Below are positions 37,172-46,697 of a DNA stretch of 64,000 nt, piece after piece. The stretch is taken from assembly GCF_000308815.1 (NCBI RefSeq), contig NZ_BAFX01000061.1, forward strand, positions 45,476 through 109,475. Reading direction: 5' to 3'. The DNA is from Nocardia concava NBRC 100430. Its GTDB lineage: Bacteria > Actinomycetota > Actinomycetes > Mycobacteriales > Mycobacteriaceae. The first letter of the stretch is position 1. Every line of letters begins with the position of its first letter. Both the position numbers and the translations under genes were made by a program. The notes beneath the pieces are model-generated. The model did no database searches and was not told the DNA's origin. It saw only the letters and a list, made by a program, of their open reading frames with translations.

Positions 37172-39279
37172 GCCGTACGGCGGAGAGCGAGTAGACAGCG
37201 TGCGGGCACTTGCACCGTCGAGGCGGCGGGGCGGACGGTCTCGACGGCCGGGCGACCGGTCGGTGTGGAGCAGTCCAGGGCGACCGACCAGGAGTTGCCG
37301 TGCGCGGCATCGGGCAGCGTGAAGTCCAACGGTTCGTCATGTGCGTTGAAACACAGCAGGAACGAGTCGTCGGTGATGCGCTCCCCGCGCGGGCCCGCCT
37401 CGCGAATGCCCTCCCCATTGAGGAACACCGCGAGCGAGCGGGCGAAGCTGGTTTTCCAGTCGGCGTCGGTCATCTCGGTGCCGCCGGGCGTGAACCAGGC
37501 GATATCGCCGGGGTGCCCGTGATCCGGCGCCGGATCGAAGAAACGGCGGCGGCGGAAGATCGGGTGCGCGGCCCGCAGTGCGACGGTCCGCGAGGTGAAT
37601 TCGAGCAGATCGGCATTGGTATGCATGAGCGTCCAGTCCATCCACGACAGCGGTGAATCCTGACAGTAGGCATTGTTGTTGCCCTGCTGGGTGCGGCCGA
37701 ATTCGTCGCCGTGCAGCAGCATGGGCGTGCCCTGGGAGAGCATCAGCGTGGCGAGCAGATTGCGGATCTGGCGGGCGCGCAGGGCGAGGATCTCCGAATC
37801 GTCGGTCGGGCCCTCGACACCGCAGTTCCAGGAGCGGTTGTAATTCTCGCCGTCGCGATTGCCCTCGCCATTGGCTTCGTTGTGTTTGTCGTTGTAGGAC
37901 ACCAGATCCGCGAGGGTGAAACCGTCGTGCGCGGTCACGAAATTGATGCTCGCGCAGGGCCGGCGACCGGTGGCCTCGTACAGATCCGAGGAGCCGGTGA
38001 GCCGGGAGGCGAACTCGCTCAAGGTCGCCGGTTGCCCGCGCCAGTAATCCCGCACGGTGTCACGGTATTTACCGTTCCATTCGGTCCAGGCGACCGGGAA
38101 ATTGCCGACCTGATAGCCGCCCTCGCCGACATCCCACGGCTCGGCGATGAGCTTCACCTGGCTCACCACCGGATCCTGCTGCACCATGTCGAAGAACGTG
38201 GAAAGCCGGTCCACATCGTGCAATTCGCGGGCCAGGGTGGCGGCCAGGTCGAAACGGAAACCGTCCACGTGCATGTCCAGGACCCAGTAGCGCAGCGAAT
38301 CCATGATCAGTTGCAGCGCGTGCGGGTGGGCCATGTTGAAGCTGTTGCCGGTGCCGGTGTAATCCATGTAATGCTGCGGATCATCGTCCACCAGACGGTA
38401 ATACGCGGCATTGTCGATACCGCGGAAGCTCAGGGTCGGTCCGAATTCATTGCCCTCGGCGGTGTGGTTGTAGACCACATCGAGAATGACCTCGATGTCC
38501 GCGGCGTGGAACGCGCGCACCATGGCCTTGAATTCGTTGACCTCGGCGGCGGGGGAGGAGCCCGCCGCATAGCCGCGGTGCGGGGCGAAATAGCCGAAAC
38601 TGTTGTAGCCCCAATAGTTTCGCAGGCCGCGATCGAGCAGGATGCGGTCGTCGAGGAATTGGTGCACGGGCATCAGCTCGATCGCGGTCACGCCGAGCTT
38701 CCGCAGATGCTCGATGATCGCGGGATGCGCCATGCCCGAGAAGGTTCCGCGCAATTCCGGCGGCACCTCGGGGTGGGTGAAGGTCATGCCCTTCACGTGC
38801 GCCTCGTAGATGACCGTCTCGTGATACGGCCGCCGCGGCGCGCGGTCGTCGGCCCAGTCGAAATACGGGTTGATGACCACCCCGGTCATGGTGTGCCCGA
38901 GCGAATTCTGGCCGTAGTTGTAGGGCGCGGAGTCGGTGCCGAAATCGCCCTCGAACGCCTTGCCGTACGGGTCGAGCAGCAGCTTGCTGGGATCGCAGCG
39001 CAAGCCCTCGGCCGGATCGAAGCGGCCGTGCACCCGGAATCCGTAGCGCTGGCCCGGCGTGATGCCCGGCAGGTAGGCGTGCCACACATACCCGTCGACC
39101 TCATCGAGCGCGATCCGCGTCTCGCGGTGGTCGGCGTCGATCAGGCACAGCTCCACGCGCCGGGCCACCTCGGAGAACACCGAGAAGTTCGTCCCGGCGC
39201 CGTCGTAGGTCGCGCCCAGCGGGTAGGCGGTCCCCGGCCACACACCGAGCGCGGTGGTGCCGGGGGTCGCGGGAGCCAT
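37168..39279 (-). CDS. treX: Glycogen debranching enzyme (isoamylase type)
   Basis: 703 residues, GH13 isoamylase/GlgX group. It hydrolyses alpha-1,6 branches of glycogen to give linear chains for TreY. N-terminal CBM48-like domain (YPLGATYDGAGTNFSVFS), then the catalytic barrel with VYNHTAEGN, DGFRFDLAA (nucleophile), LIAEPWDVG (acid/base) and NFVTAHDGF. First gene of the treX-treY pair, ATG start at 39279. Trehalose feeds osmoprotection and mycolate carriers in this group. Confidence 0.95.
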   Translation of the reverse strand: MAPATPGTTALGVWPGTAYPLGATYDGAGTNFSVFSEVARRVELCLIDADHRETRIALDEVDGYVWHAYLPGITPGQRYGFRVHGRFDPAEGLRCDPSKLLLDPYGKAFEGDFGTDSAPYNYGQNSLGHTMTGVVINPYFDWADDRAPRRPYHETVIYEAHVKGMTFTHPEVPPELRGTFSGMAHPAIIEHLRKLGVTAIELMPVHQFLDDRILLDRGLRNYWGYNSFGYFAPHRGYAAGSSPAAEVNEFKAMVRAFHAADIEVILDVVYNHTAEGNEFGPTLSFRGIDNAAYYRLVDDDPQHYMDYTGTGNSFNMAHPHALQLIMDSLRYWVLDMHVDGFRFDLAATLARELHDVDRLSTFFDMVQQDPVVSQVKLIAEPWDVGEGGYQVGNFPVAWTEWNGKYRDTVRDYWRGQPATLSEFASRLTGSSDLYEATGRRPCASINFVTAHDGFTLADLVSYNDKHNEANGEGNRDGENYNRSWNCGVEGPTDDSEILALRARQIRNLLATLMLSQGTPMLLHGDEFGRTQQGNNNAYCQDSPLSWMDWTLMHTNADLLEFTSRTVALRAAHPIFRRRRFFDPAPDHGHPGDIAWFTPGGTEMTDADWKTSFARSLAVFLNGEGIREAGPRGERITDDSFLLCFNAHDEPLDFTLPDAAHGNSWSVALDCSTPTGRPAVETVRPAASTVQVPARCLLALRRTA

Positions 39280-39313
39280 GCTGGAGACGATATAGCCCGC
39301 CGTCGTCGCGGCC

Positions 39314-40285
39314 CTATCGACCCGGTTCGCGGTCCGGACCGAGGGGGCGCCGCCAGGTCTGACCGACCAGATCCACGCCGAAGCTGTGATGCGGATTCGA
39401 CTCGGCGAGCGTGAAACCGGCGCGTTCGTAGATGTGGCGGGCGGCGGTCAGCACGCTGTTGGTCCACAGCACCATCTCGCGGTACCCCGCCTCGGTGGCG
39501 AAGCGCAGACACTCGTCCACGAGCGCGCTGCCCACGCCCAGCCCGCGCGCCGACGGTTCGACGAGCAGCAGTCGCAGCCGGGCGGTGGTGTCGTCGTCGC
39601 GCATGCAGTACACGCAGCCGACCGGCTCGCCGTCGTATTCGGCGATCCAGGCCCGTTCACGTTGCGGGTCATGGGAATTCATCCAGTCGGCGACGATCTT
39701 GGCGACCAGCGCCTCGTACTCACCGTTCCAGCCGTACTCCTCGGCGTAGAGCTCGGCATTGCGCTGGATCACCCAGCCGTGCTCGCCCGGGCGGGGTGCG
39801 CGCAGCAGGACGCCGGCCGGATCGGCCTCGGAATCGGTGTCGAGGATTCGCTCGATGGTCCGCATAGCGCCGACGAGTCGGGTGCGCACGCCGGGGGAGT
39901 GTGGGACCAGCAGGCCGCCGATCTGCTCCTGGGTCCGCTGATTCAGGACCTCGAACGCGGCGCGCCCGACGTCGGTCAGCTCCACCACCTGGCGTCGGCC
40001 GTCGGTGTCGGATCTCCGGCGGGCCACGATCCCGCGCTCCTCGAACCGGGCCAGGATGCGGCTCAGATAGCCCGCGTCCAGATCCAGTTCCAGCCGCAGA
40101 TCCACCACTTCGGCGGCCCCGAAGTTGGCCAGCTCGAACAGGATTCGGCCCTCGGTGAGGGAGTATTCGGTGCCCACCATCTGGCCCTGCAGGACGCCGA
40201 TGATGCGGGTATAGCGCCGGTTGAACGCGCGTACGGCGTCGATGTGCCGGGCCTCGACGAGGTCGTCGGCAGTGCTGATCGTCAT
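39314..40285 (-). CDS. MarR-GNAT fusion: regulator with acetyltransferase domain
   Basis: 323 residues. The N-terminal about 150 residues are a MarR winged helix (YSLTEGRILFELANFG, LDLDAGYLSRILARFEERG, wing RRRSDTDGRRQVVELT). The C-terminal about 160 residues are a GNAT acetyltransferase with LLLVEPSARGLGVGSALV (acetyl-CoA loop) and ARHIYERAGF. Such fusions are a known actinobacterial class; the acetyl acceptor is unknown. Autoregulation is likely through the palindrome at 40299-40315 just upstream of its start. Confidence 0.9.
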   Translation of the reverse strand: MTISTADDLVEARHIDAVRAFNRRYTRIIGVLQGQMVGTEYSLTEGRILFELANFGAAEVVDLRLELDLDAGYLSRILARFEERGIVARRRSDTDGRRQVVELTDVGRAAFEVLNQRTQEQIGGLLVPHSPGVRTRLVGAMRTIERILDTDSEADPAGVLLRAPRPGEHGWVIQRNAELYAEEYGWNGEYEALVAKIVADWMNSHDPQRERAWIAEYDGEPVGCVYCMRDDDTTARLRLLLVEPSARGLGVGSALVDECLRFATEAGYREMVLWTNSVLTAARHIYERAGFTLAESNPHHSFGVDLVGQTWRRPLGPDREPGR

Positions 40286-40298
40286 CTCGGCTCCAATC

Positions 40299-40315
40299 CT
40301 TTGACCGAGTCAAAG
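40299..40315. promoter_or_regulatory. Palindromic MarR-type operator
   Basis: CTTTGA-CCGAG-TCAAAG, perfect six-base arms, 14 bases upstream of the MarR-GNAT start (40285). The position over the promoter/5' leader suggests self-repression. Confidence 0.65.
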
Positions 40316-40370
40316 AATACTCGGGCGGATTGGTCTCCGCTCGGCTTTCGCCGATGACGACGCGATCGGG

Positions 40371-41300
40371 TCAGGCGGTGTTGCGGAGTGTGGTGCCCGG
40401 TTCCGATCTGTCGTCTCCGACAGCGGGATTCGGCCGGACGGGAGCCGCGGCGGGGAGTGTCAGCGGGGCCAGCGGGCTCGAGATCAGTGGGGCGGGAACG
40501 CGCTCGCCCATGGTCTCCCACCAGGTGCGCACGCGGATCGCGAGCGCGTCGTAGAGCCGCAGGTACGGTGCGGCGCTCAGCCCGGCCGCGATCATGACCG
40601 CCGCGCCCGCGAGACCGTCCACGAGGTAGTGATTGCCCGTTCCCATCACGACCAGCAGGATCAGGATCGGATAGGCCAAGCCCGCGGCGCGGACCGTGCG
40701 ATGGCGCGCGTAGCGGAACAGCATGAGTCCGCACCACAGCGCCCAGCCCACGTGCAGGCTGGGCATGGCGGCGAAATCGTTGGTCATGGCTTCCAGGCCG
40801 CGCGGTGTGCTGGCGTCACCGGCCCACCAGCCCGCGCTCGAGTACTGGGCCATCACATCGGTGAAGCCGGACGACGAATCCAGCAGGCGCGGTGGCGCGG
40901 TCGGGAACGTCAGGAAGCCGATGAGTCCGGCGGCCGTCGCGAGCCCGAGTTGGGTGCGGGCGAGTCGGTAGTCCGGTTTGTGCTCGCGCCACATCCAGAT
41001 CAGCACCAGCGGGGTGACCAGGTAGTGCAGGGTGGCGTAGATGTAGTCCGCGGGCAGTCCCAGCGAAATGTGCTGGGAGAACAGGTTATTGAGCCACGGC
41101 TCCGGATTCAGCCGCGCCCAGCCTTCCCAGCGCAGCAGCGCGTTCCCGTGGGCCATCGCCGGATCCGGTGCGCCGTTGGCGAGCAACCGGCTGCCGTCAT
41201 AGGCGAAGTAGACCACCACGACGAGCAGGATTTCCCGCAGCCATCCGTGGTCTCGCCGCGAGACCTCCGCTTCGGGCAGCGCCACTGCTGCATCGGGCAT
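40371..41300 (-). CDS. PAP2-superfamily membrane phosphatase/phosphotransferase
   Basis: 309 residues, about six membrane helices. FPTAPPRLLD, PSLHVGWALW (the PSxH motif with catalytic His) and GNHYLVDGLAG (second His plus Asp) place it in the PAP2_3/inositol-phosphotransferase-like group. It probably acts on a lipid phosphate or transfers a phospho-head group at the membrane. GGAGGT seven bases before ATG 41300. It is divergent from a TetR gene, with palindromic sites between, so the TetR protein is its likely repressor. Confidence 0.85.
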   Translation of the reverse strand: MPDAAVALPEAEVSRRDHGWLREILLVVVVYFAYDGSRLLANGAPDPAMAHGNALLRWEGWARLNPEPWLNNLFSQHISLGLPADYIYATLHYLVTPLVLIWMWREHKPDYRLARTQLGLATAAGLIGFLTFPTAPPRLLDSSSGFTDVMAQYSSAGWWAGDASTPRGLEAMTNDFAAMPSLHVGWALWCGLMLFRYARHRTVRAAGLAYPILILLVVMGTGNHYLVDGLAGAAVMIAAGLSAAPYLRLYDALAIRVRTWWETMGERVPAPLISSPLAPLTLPAAAPVRPNPAVGDDRSEPGTTLRNTA

Positions 41301-41320
41301 GTGCCGACCTCCACCTGCAC

Positions 41321-41350
41321 TGTCGTACGCCGTACGGTACGACGTACGCA
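41321..41350. promoter_or_regulatory. Nested palindromic operator between PAP2 and TetR genes
   Basis: The block TGTCGTACGCCGTACGG followed by TACGACGTACGCA contains GTCGTAC (41322-41328) paired with GTACGAC (41337-41343), and a central perfect CCGTACGG (41330-41337). Placed in the 100-base divergent gap, it is the probable binding site of the TetR protein at 41402. Confidence 0.7.
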
Positions 41351-41401
41351 ATACTACAATGGTCTCGGAACCTGCCCTTATTCCGTCGTCGAGGACCAGA
41401 C

Positions 41402-42109
41402 ATGAAACACGAACCGGACGTGCGGCCCGCACCGCGCGCCCGCGTCGCCCGCAATACCGTCAGCGAGGACCTCGTCGTCGACGCGGCCCTGCGGCTACTC
41501 GACGATCAGGACTTCGAGCAGATATCGATGCGCGCGCTGGCCGCCGAGCTCGGCGTCGGCACGATGACCGTCTACACCTACTTCCGCAGCAAGGACGAGC
41601 TACTCCAGGCCGTCCGCAACCGCGTGCTCGGCGGCTTCCATCCGCCGGCCGCCACCGGCTCATGGCACGAGCGCGTCGCCGCCTGCTGCCTGGCGCTCTA
41701 CGAATGGCTCGTCGAACGTCCCGCGGTGCTGCGCGTCCTGTTCGCCTGCCCGCCGACCGAGGGCGATTTCGCCGCGACCGCGACCACCGCCCTCGAACTC
41801 ATCCTCTTCGAACTGCGCAGGGCCGGACTCGACCGTCTCGACTCCGCGCGCGGCTACGTGACCCTGCTGCAGTACACCTTCGGCGCGGCCTTGCGTCAGC
41901 TCTATGCCAACGACGCCGTCGAGAAGGCCGGTTCTGTGCGGGCACGCCTCGACGCCCTGTCCCCGGAGTCGCACCCGACGATCGTGGATCTGGCTCCGGA
42001 GCTGGCTCGGACACACGAAAACAGCACCGAGCAATACGTTTTCGGGCTCGACCTGATCGTGACCGGGCTGCGGGTGAAGGCCGCCGGGTTGTCCGGGGAA
42101 ATCGAGTAG
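41402..42109 (+). CDS. TetR-family repressor
   Basis: 235 residues. Helix-turn-helix: ISMRALAAELGVGTMTVYTYFRSKDELL, near residues 40-70. The C-terminal ligand domain (LALYEWLVERPAVLRVLF ... LLQYTFGAALRQLY) is of the TetR_C type with no recognisable ligand. ATG at 41402. It is divergent from the PAP2 gene, with a clear palindrome in between, so it likely controls both. Confidence 0.9.
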   Translation: MKHEPDVRPAPRARVARNTVSEDLVVDAALRLLDDQDFEQISMRALAAELGVGTMTVYTYFRSKDELLQAVRNRVLGGFHPPAATGSWHERVAACCLALYEWLVERPAVLRVLFACPPTEGDFAATATTALELILFELRRAGLDRLDSARGYVTLLQYTFGAALRQLYANDAVEKAGSVRARLDALSPESHPTIVDLAPELARTHENSTEQYVFGLDLIVTGLRVKAAGLSGEIE

Positions 42110-42192
42110 TCGAATACGCGGGACCGGCAGCCGGTATGCCGCCACCATGAACCTCGGCGCAGCAGCGCGTCTCGGAACGAAGGGGCAGGCTC

Positions 42193-43305
42193 ATGCTCGG
42201 AGTGACGGCGAGAGTTCCCATGCATCGGGGTCCGGCGGGGGTCGCGGTCACTCCCGACGGGAGATACGCGTATGTGCCGCATTATGATTCGGCCGATGTG
42301 CTGGTGGTCGATCTAATCACCCGGGTGGTGACGCAAACCATCGAGGTGGGGAAGAGTCCCTCCGCGCCCGCCGTCACTCCGGATGGTCGCAAGGCTTACG
42401 TGGCCCTCTACCAGCGCCCGGCGATCGCGGTGATCGACATCGCGAGCAACAAAGTCCTGACCGAGATCCAGCTCGCGGGGATTCCGTATGCGGTGGCGGC
42501 GGATCCCACGGGCGACCGTGTTTACGCGACCTGCTACCACGCGAACGGCTCGACGATCGTGGCCATCGACACCGTCGGCGATACCGTGGACGGGTCGATC
42601 CCCATCGCCTCGAACCAAGCGAACCAAATCGCGGTCAGCCCCGACGGATCGCGGGTGTACGTCACCGACGCGGCGGGCAAGGCGAGCGAGGTCATCGATA
42701 CGGCTGCCCGCGTGGTCACCGCGAGCCTGATCCTCGGAGCGAGCGCGGTGGCCGTACACCCGGACGGCAGCCGCGCGTATTTCGGCCGGGCCAGCGGTGC
42801 GACGACCGCGGTGCTGGTCGTCGACACCGCAACACTTTTCGTCACGGCGGTCGTACCAGTTCCGGCCAGTCCGGTGCACATCGCGGTCAGTCAGGACGGC
42901 GCGTACGCGTACGTGGTCTGTTCGAACGGTGAGGCCTTGTCGGTGATCGACACCGCCACCAACTCCGTTGTCGCGTCGATCGCGATCAAGGGCGCGCCGA
43001 TCGGTGTGGCGGTCGGCCCCGGCCGCACTCCGGCGTATGTCACCAACGCCTATTTCGGCATAGACGACCTCGAATTCGTTTCCGAGGTGGTCACATTGCC
43101 GCACCCGGGTCGGGACTATCTGGTCGGCAAGCTCTTCGGCGGCGTCGCCGTGGACGGGGGCGGCTGGATCGTGATCGGCAACCACATATTCAAGGTGCCC
43201 CCGCGACCGGGCGATGCGGCCGCGTTCGTCGACGCGATCGCACCGTTCCTCGAGCAGTCGATCGAAAACCCGGAACTCGGTGCGCGACTGCGCGATTCCT
43301 TCTAG
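42193..43305 (+). CDS. YVTN/YncE-type beta-propeller protein
   Basis: 370 residues of repeated propeller blades, each with PDG[SR]xxY and VIDTA-type strands: VTPDGRYAYVPHYDSADVLVV, then VSPDGSRVYVTD, VHPDGSRAYFG and VSQDGAYAYVV. Six or seven blades are visible. Unlike YncE it has no signal peptide from ATG 42193, so it may be cytoplasmic or released by another route. Function unknown; propellers usually bind partners. Its TAG stop shares the CTAG at 43302-43305 with the convergent gene. Confidence 0.85.
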   Translation: MLGVTARVPMHRGPAGVAVTPDGRYAYVPHYDSADVLVVDLITRVVTQTIEVGKSPSAPAVTPDGRKAYVALYQRPAIAVIDIASNKVLTEIQLAGIPYAVAADPTGDRVYATCYHANGSTIVAIDTVGDTVDGSIPIASNQANQIAVSPDGSRVYVTDAAGKASEVIDTAARVVTASLILGASAVAVHPDGSRAYFGRASGATTAVLVVDTATLFVTAVVPVPASPVHIAVSQDGAYAYVVCSNGEALSVIDTATNSVVASIAIKGAPIGVAVGPGRTPAYVTNAYFGIDDLEFVSEVVTLPHPGRDYLVGKLFGGVAVDGGGWIVIGNHIFKVPPRPGDAAAFVDAIAPFLEQSIENPELGARLRDSF

Positions 43306-44123
43306 CGTCCGGCGAGCTCGGCGACGACCGGAGCGAACCGCTCGGCCCAGTCGGCGCCGATGACGAAGTAGGAGAAGCCGATTTCCTCGCGCCGCCGCTG
43401 GATCTCGTCGATAGCGGCCGCCGGATCCTCCGGCAGCACGGTCACCGCATCCGCCGCCCGCCACTCCGCCGGATCGGTGCCGGGTCCCGCCATGTGCGCC
43501 GCGACCGTATCGCCGATGACCGGAACCGCCAGCGCGAGTTCGACATCCCGGCCGGTGAGATCGGTCTGGGCGCGGAAGTCACGCGCTAGCTTCTCGACTT
43601 CCCCGCGCGACTGCGGACCCAGCACGAAGGTCACCGTATCTGCGATCTCCGCCGCCAACGCCCGCGCTTTCGGCCCGTAGACAGCCATCGCCACCGGCGT
43701 ATGCACCTCGGTCCCGTCGTATTCCCGCAACCGCCTTACGGTCTCTCGGATGTCGTCCAGCCGCTTCCCTGGCGACGGCGCCTCGGGCATCCCATACCCT
43801 CGCACCTCCTCCTCGATCCCCGGCCGCCCCGTCCCGATCCCCATCTCGAACCGCCCCTCGGTCAGCCGTGTCAGCGAATGCGCCTCCCAAGCCGTCTGCC
43901 ACGCCGCCCGAAACGGAGTCGCATAAACCCAACTCCCCACCCGCAGATCGGTAATGGCCGCCACGGTCGCCAACATTGCCGCCGGCGCCGGCTGCGTCAT
44001 CGGAAAGTCCGGCACCAACAACGTCGAATACCCGCAGTCAGCAACCCTCCGGACCTTCTCCCGCCAAGCCGCCACATCACTCATCAGCGGAGCAACCACC
44101 CCGAACCGAAACGCCTTAGTCAT
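43302..44123 (-). CDS. LLM-class F420-dependent oxidoreductase
   Basis: 273 residues, bacterial-luciferase-like barrel. FRFGVVAPLMSDVAAWREKVRRVADCGYSTLLVPD at the N-terminus, SLTRLTEGRFEMGIGTGRPG, and a C-terminal IDEIQRRREEIGFSYFVIG. This pattern is typical for actinobacterial TIGR03621-type enzymes that use F420. Substrate unknown. ATG at 44123; ends in the shared CTAG with the propeller gene. Confidence 0.88.
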   Translation of the reverse strand: MTKAFRFGVVAPLMSDVAAWREKVRRVADCGYSTLLVPDFPMTQPAPAAMLATVAAITDLRVGSWVYATPFRAAWQTAWEAHSLTRLTEGRFEMGIGTGRPGIEEEVRGYGMPEAPSPGKRLDDIRETVRRLREYDGTEVHTPVAMAVYGPKARALAAEIADTVTFVLGPQSRGEVEKLARDFRAQTDLTGRDVELALAVPVIGDTVAAHMAGPGTDPAEWRAADAVTVLPEDPAAAIDEIQRRREEIGFSYFVIGADWAERFAPVVAELAGR

Positions 44124-44226
44124 CCTGTACTCCTGTCATCCGGTCATCCAGAGGTACCGACGCCACCCGCCCCCAAAACTAATCGGAATGGGAAGCAATC
44201 CCCATCCCCCAGGGTTGACCCCACCC

Positions 44227-44841
44227 ATGACACTCACCTCCATCTCCACCCTGCAAGCCCGCCCCGGCAAGGAACCCCAAGTCCGAGCCCAGGCCCTCTC
44301 CCTGATCGACCCCTCCCTGTCCGAACCCGGCTGCCTGTCCTACCAGCCCTACCAACACCCCACCGATCCCTCCCGCTGGGTCGTCATCGAATCCTGGTCC
44401 ACCCGAGCCGCTTTCGAGGCCCACCTGCGCAGCCCCCACCTACAGGAGGCCTTCGAAGCAGGAGCCGAGTTGCTCACCGGTCCACCCCAGGAACAGCTCT
44501 TCGAACTTCCCGACGCCCTTGGACCGCAATCGGTGAGGGAAGCAATCGAGGAAGAAGGGGCGCAGGTACTCGACTCTCGGGGCAACTACTACTTGACAAA
44601 AAGGGAGACGCGAAGGTTTCCGGCCCTGAGCATCCAGGGTGACAGCCTCCATATCTTGCGAAAGGACTTGGAGGAAGCGGAATCTGAACTATCCGGCGGA
44701 AGCGTCGAGGATGCGCTGTTCTCCCTCAGAGAGGTGCTGGAGACAGTCGTCGGTATGGATCTCTCCTACCAGGAAATGATGGAGAACCAGGGCCTGAAAC
44801 TGCCCTATTTCGACTCCGGAGACACGGGGGCGGATCGTTAG
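44227..44841 (+). CDS. Antibiotic-biosynthesis-monooxygenase domain fused to a DUF domain of lower GC
   Basis: 204 residues. The first about 97 residues are an ABM/YgiN-type domain ([39 protein letters not shown], ending EQLFEL), where such proteins normally stop. The rest is a different domain: [20 protein letters not shown] ... GLKLPYF. I associate this pattern with small actinobacterial DUF6959-like proteins (unverified). By hand count bases 44521-44820 are 56% GC against about 65-70% around, so the second half looks acquired. The stop overlaps the bioD stop on the other strand. ATG 44227. Confidence 0.7.
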   Translation: MTLTSISTLQARPGKEPQVRAQALSLIDPSLSEPGCLSYQPYQHPTDPSRWVVIESWSTRAAFEAHLRSPHLQEAFEAGAELLTGPPQEQLFELPDALGPQSVREAIEEEGAQVLDSRGNYYLTKRETRRFPALSIQGDSLHILRKDLEEAESELSGGSVEDALFSLREVLETVVGMDLSYQEMMENQGLKLPYFDSGDTGADR

Positions 44842-45530
44842 GCGTGCGGGTGGAGGTGGCGGGCGGTCCATTCGGGGGTGAACCAGGTGGGGGCGGTGGA
44901 CTGGAAGGTGGGGGCGGGCAGGGTGCCGATATTGGCGGGGATGGTGGCGATCAGGTCGATGCCGGTTACGGCGGGGAGGTCGATGCGGTTGCATTCGGAG
45001 GCGAGGTCGGGGGTGGTGGGCCAGGAGCCGATTACGAGGCCAGAGCATTCGACGCCTGCGGCCGACAGTGCGCGGGTGGTTAGTTCGGTGTGGTTGAGGG
45101 TGCCGAGGCCCGCGGCGGTTACGAGGAGGACGGGGGCGTTCATCTTCTGGGCGAGGTCGAGGAGGGTGAAGTCGCCTATGCGGACGAGGAGGCCGCCTGC
45201 GCCTTCTACGAGGACGAGGTCTGCGTCGGCGCAGGATTCGATGCCGGCGACGGTTTCGGACAGGGTCAGCAGGGGTTGGCCGGAGCGGCGGGCGGCGGTG
45301 TCGGGGGCCAGGGGGTCGGGGTAGCGGGCCAGTTCGAGGGTGCGGGTGACGCCGCTCAGGCGGGTGATTTCGGCGAGGTCGCCGGGTTCGCCGGGGGCTA
45401 CGCCGGTTTGGGCGGGCTTGCAGACGGCGACTTCGAGACCGGCCGCGCGGGCGGTTGCGGCCAGCGCGGCGGTGACTATCGTCTTGCCGACGTCGGTGGA
45501 GGTGCCGGTGATGAACAGGAGGCGGGTCAT
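44838..45530 (-). CDS. bioD: Dethiobiotin synthetase
   Basis: 230 residues. ATP-dependent closure of the ureido ring of DAPA to dethiobiotin. Walker A-like [12 protein letters not shown] at residues 7-17, PAQTGV for substrate binding, and [11 protein letters not shown]. Downstream of bioF with an ATGA overlap, so both come from the promoter with the BioQ box at 46698. Confidence 0.95.
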   Translation of the reverse strand: MTRLLFITGTSTDVGKTIVTAALAATARAAGLEVAVCKPAQTGVAPGEPGDLAEITRLSGVTRTLELARYPDPLAPDTAARRSGQPLLTLSETVAGIESCADADLVLVEGAGGLLVRIGDFTLLDLAQKMNAPVLLVTAAGLGTLNHTELTTRALSAAGVECSGLVIGSWPTTPDLASECNRIDLPAVTGIDLIATIPANIGTLPAPTFQSTAPTWFTPEWTARHLHPHA

Positions 45531-46681
45531 GCCGGAACGACCTCTCGGGCGCGGGCTTCGGTGAGGACTTCGCCGAGAATGGTTGCGATGGTGGCGAGTT
45601 CGGCTTCGGTGAGGTCGGCTCGGGCGGTGAGGCGGAGGCGGGAGGTGCCTTCGGGGACCGATGGGGGGCGGAAGCAGCCGACGGAGAGGCCGCGGGCGCG
45701 GCAGGCCTGGGCGGCGTCGTAGGCGACCTGGGCCTCGCCGAGTACGACCGAGACGACGGCCGAATCCGGTTGGGCGACACCGGCGATGCGGGCGAGATCG
45801 GCGGCGCGGTCCAGGACTCGCTGGGCGATTTCGGGTTCGCGACGCAGCAGGTGGAGGGCGGCGCGGGCCGCGCCCACGGCTGCCGGGGCCAGGCCGGTGT
45901 CGAAGATGAAGGTGCGGGCCGTGTCGATGAGGTGGGCGCGGACGCGTTCACTGGCCAGCACCACACCGCCTTGGGCGGCAAAGGCTTTCGACAGGGTCGC
46001 GGTGATGATCAGGTCCGGTTCCCCGGCCAGCCCGCACTCGTGCACCAGCCCGCGCCCGCCCGCGCCGCGCACACCCAGCCCGTGCGCCTCGTCCACGATC
46101 AGCACGGCCCCGTTCGCGCGAGTCACCTTGTGCAGCTCCACGAGTGGTGCGAGATCCCCGTCGGCGCTGAACACCGAATCCGTCAAGACCACTGCACGGT
46201 CCTCGTGGCGTTCGGACAGCAATCGATCCACCGCCGCCGGATCGCGATGGGCGGCGATCTCCACCCGCGCCCGCGACAACCGGCAGGCATCGACCAGCGA
46301 CGCGTGGCTACCGGCATCCGAAACCACCAGCGTCCCACGCCCGGCCAGCGCGGTGACCGCGCCGAGGTTGGCCGCGTACCCGGAGGCGAACACCAATCCG
46401 GCCTCCGCGCCGACGAATTCGGCCAGTTCCGCCTCGAGCTGTTCGTGCTCGGCGGTGGTTCCGGTGACCAGGCGCGATCCCGTCGCACCCGCGCCCCAGC
46501 GCCGCACCGAGGCGATGGCCCCCTCGATCACCTCGGGGTGGCGCACCAGCCCGAGATAGTCGTTGGAGGCCAGGTCGATGTCGACCGTGTCGGCGGTGCG
46601 GGCGCGCAGTTCACGGCGCAGCCCGGCGTCCACGCGCTCCGCGGCGCGTGCGTCGAGCCAGCTCAAGGGATCGGCAGTCAC
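45527..46681 (-). CDS. bioF: 8-amino-7-oxononanoate synthase
   Basis: 384 residues, alpha-oxoamine synthase. Condenses pimeloyl-thioester with alanine. [10 protein letters not shown] at the N-terminus, [24 protein letters not shown], and PLP-Lys232 in [12 protein letters not shown] 46681 is the family-like start ([16 protein letters not shown]); the open frame continues to 46783 but has no family support. The BioQ box ends 29 bases upstream. Confidence 0.95.
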   Translation of the reverse strand: MTADPLSWLDARAAERVDAGLRRELRARTADTVDIDLASNDYLGLVRHPEVIEGAIASVRRWGAGATGSRLVTGTTAEHEQLEAELAEFVGAEAGLVFASGYAANLGAVTALAGRGTLVVSDAGSHASLVDACRLSRARVEIAAHRDPAAVDRLLSERHEDRAVVLTDSVFSADGDLAPLVELHKVTRANGAVLIVDEAHGLGVRGAGGRGLVHECGLAGEPDLIITATLSKAFAAQGGVVLASERVRAHLIDTARTFIFDTGLAPAAVGAARAALHLLRREPEIAQRVLDRAADLARIAGVAQPDSAVVSVVLGEAQVAYDAAQACRARGLSVGCFRPPSVPEGTSRLRLTARADLTEAELATIATILGEVLTEARAREVVPA

Positions 46682-46697
46682 AGCTCGGAAGCATACT

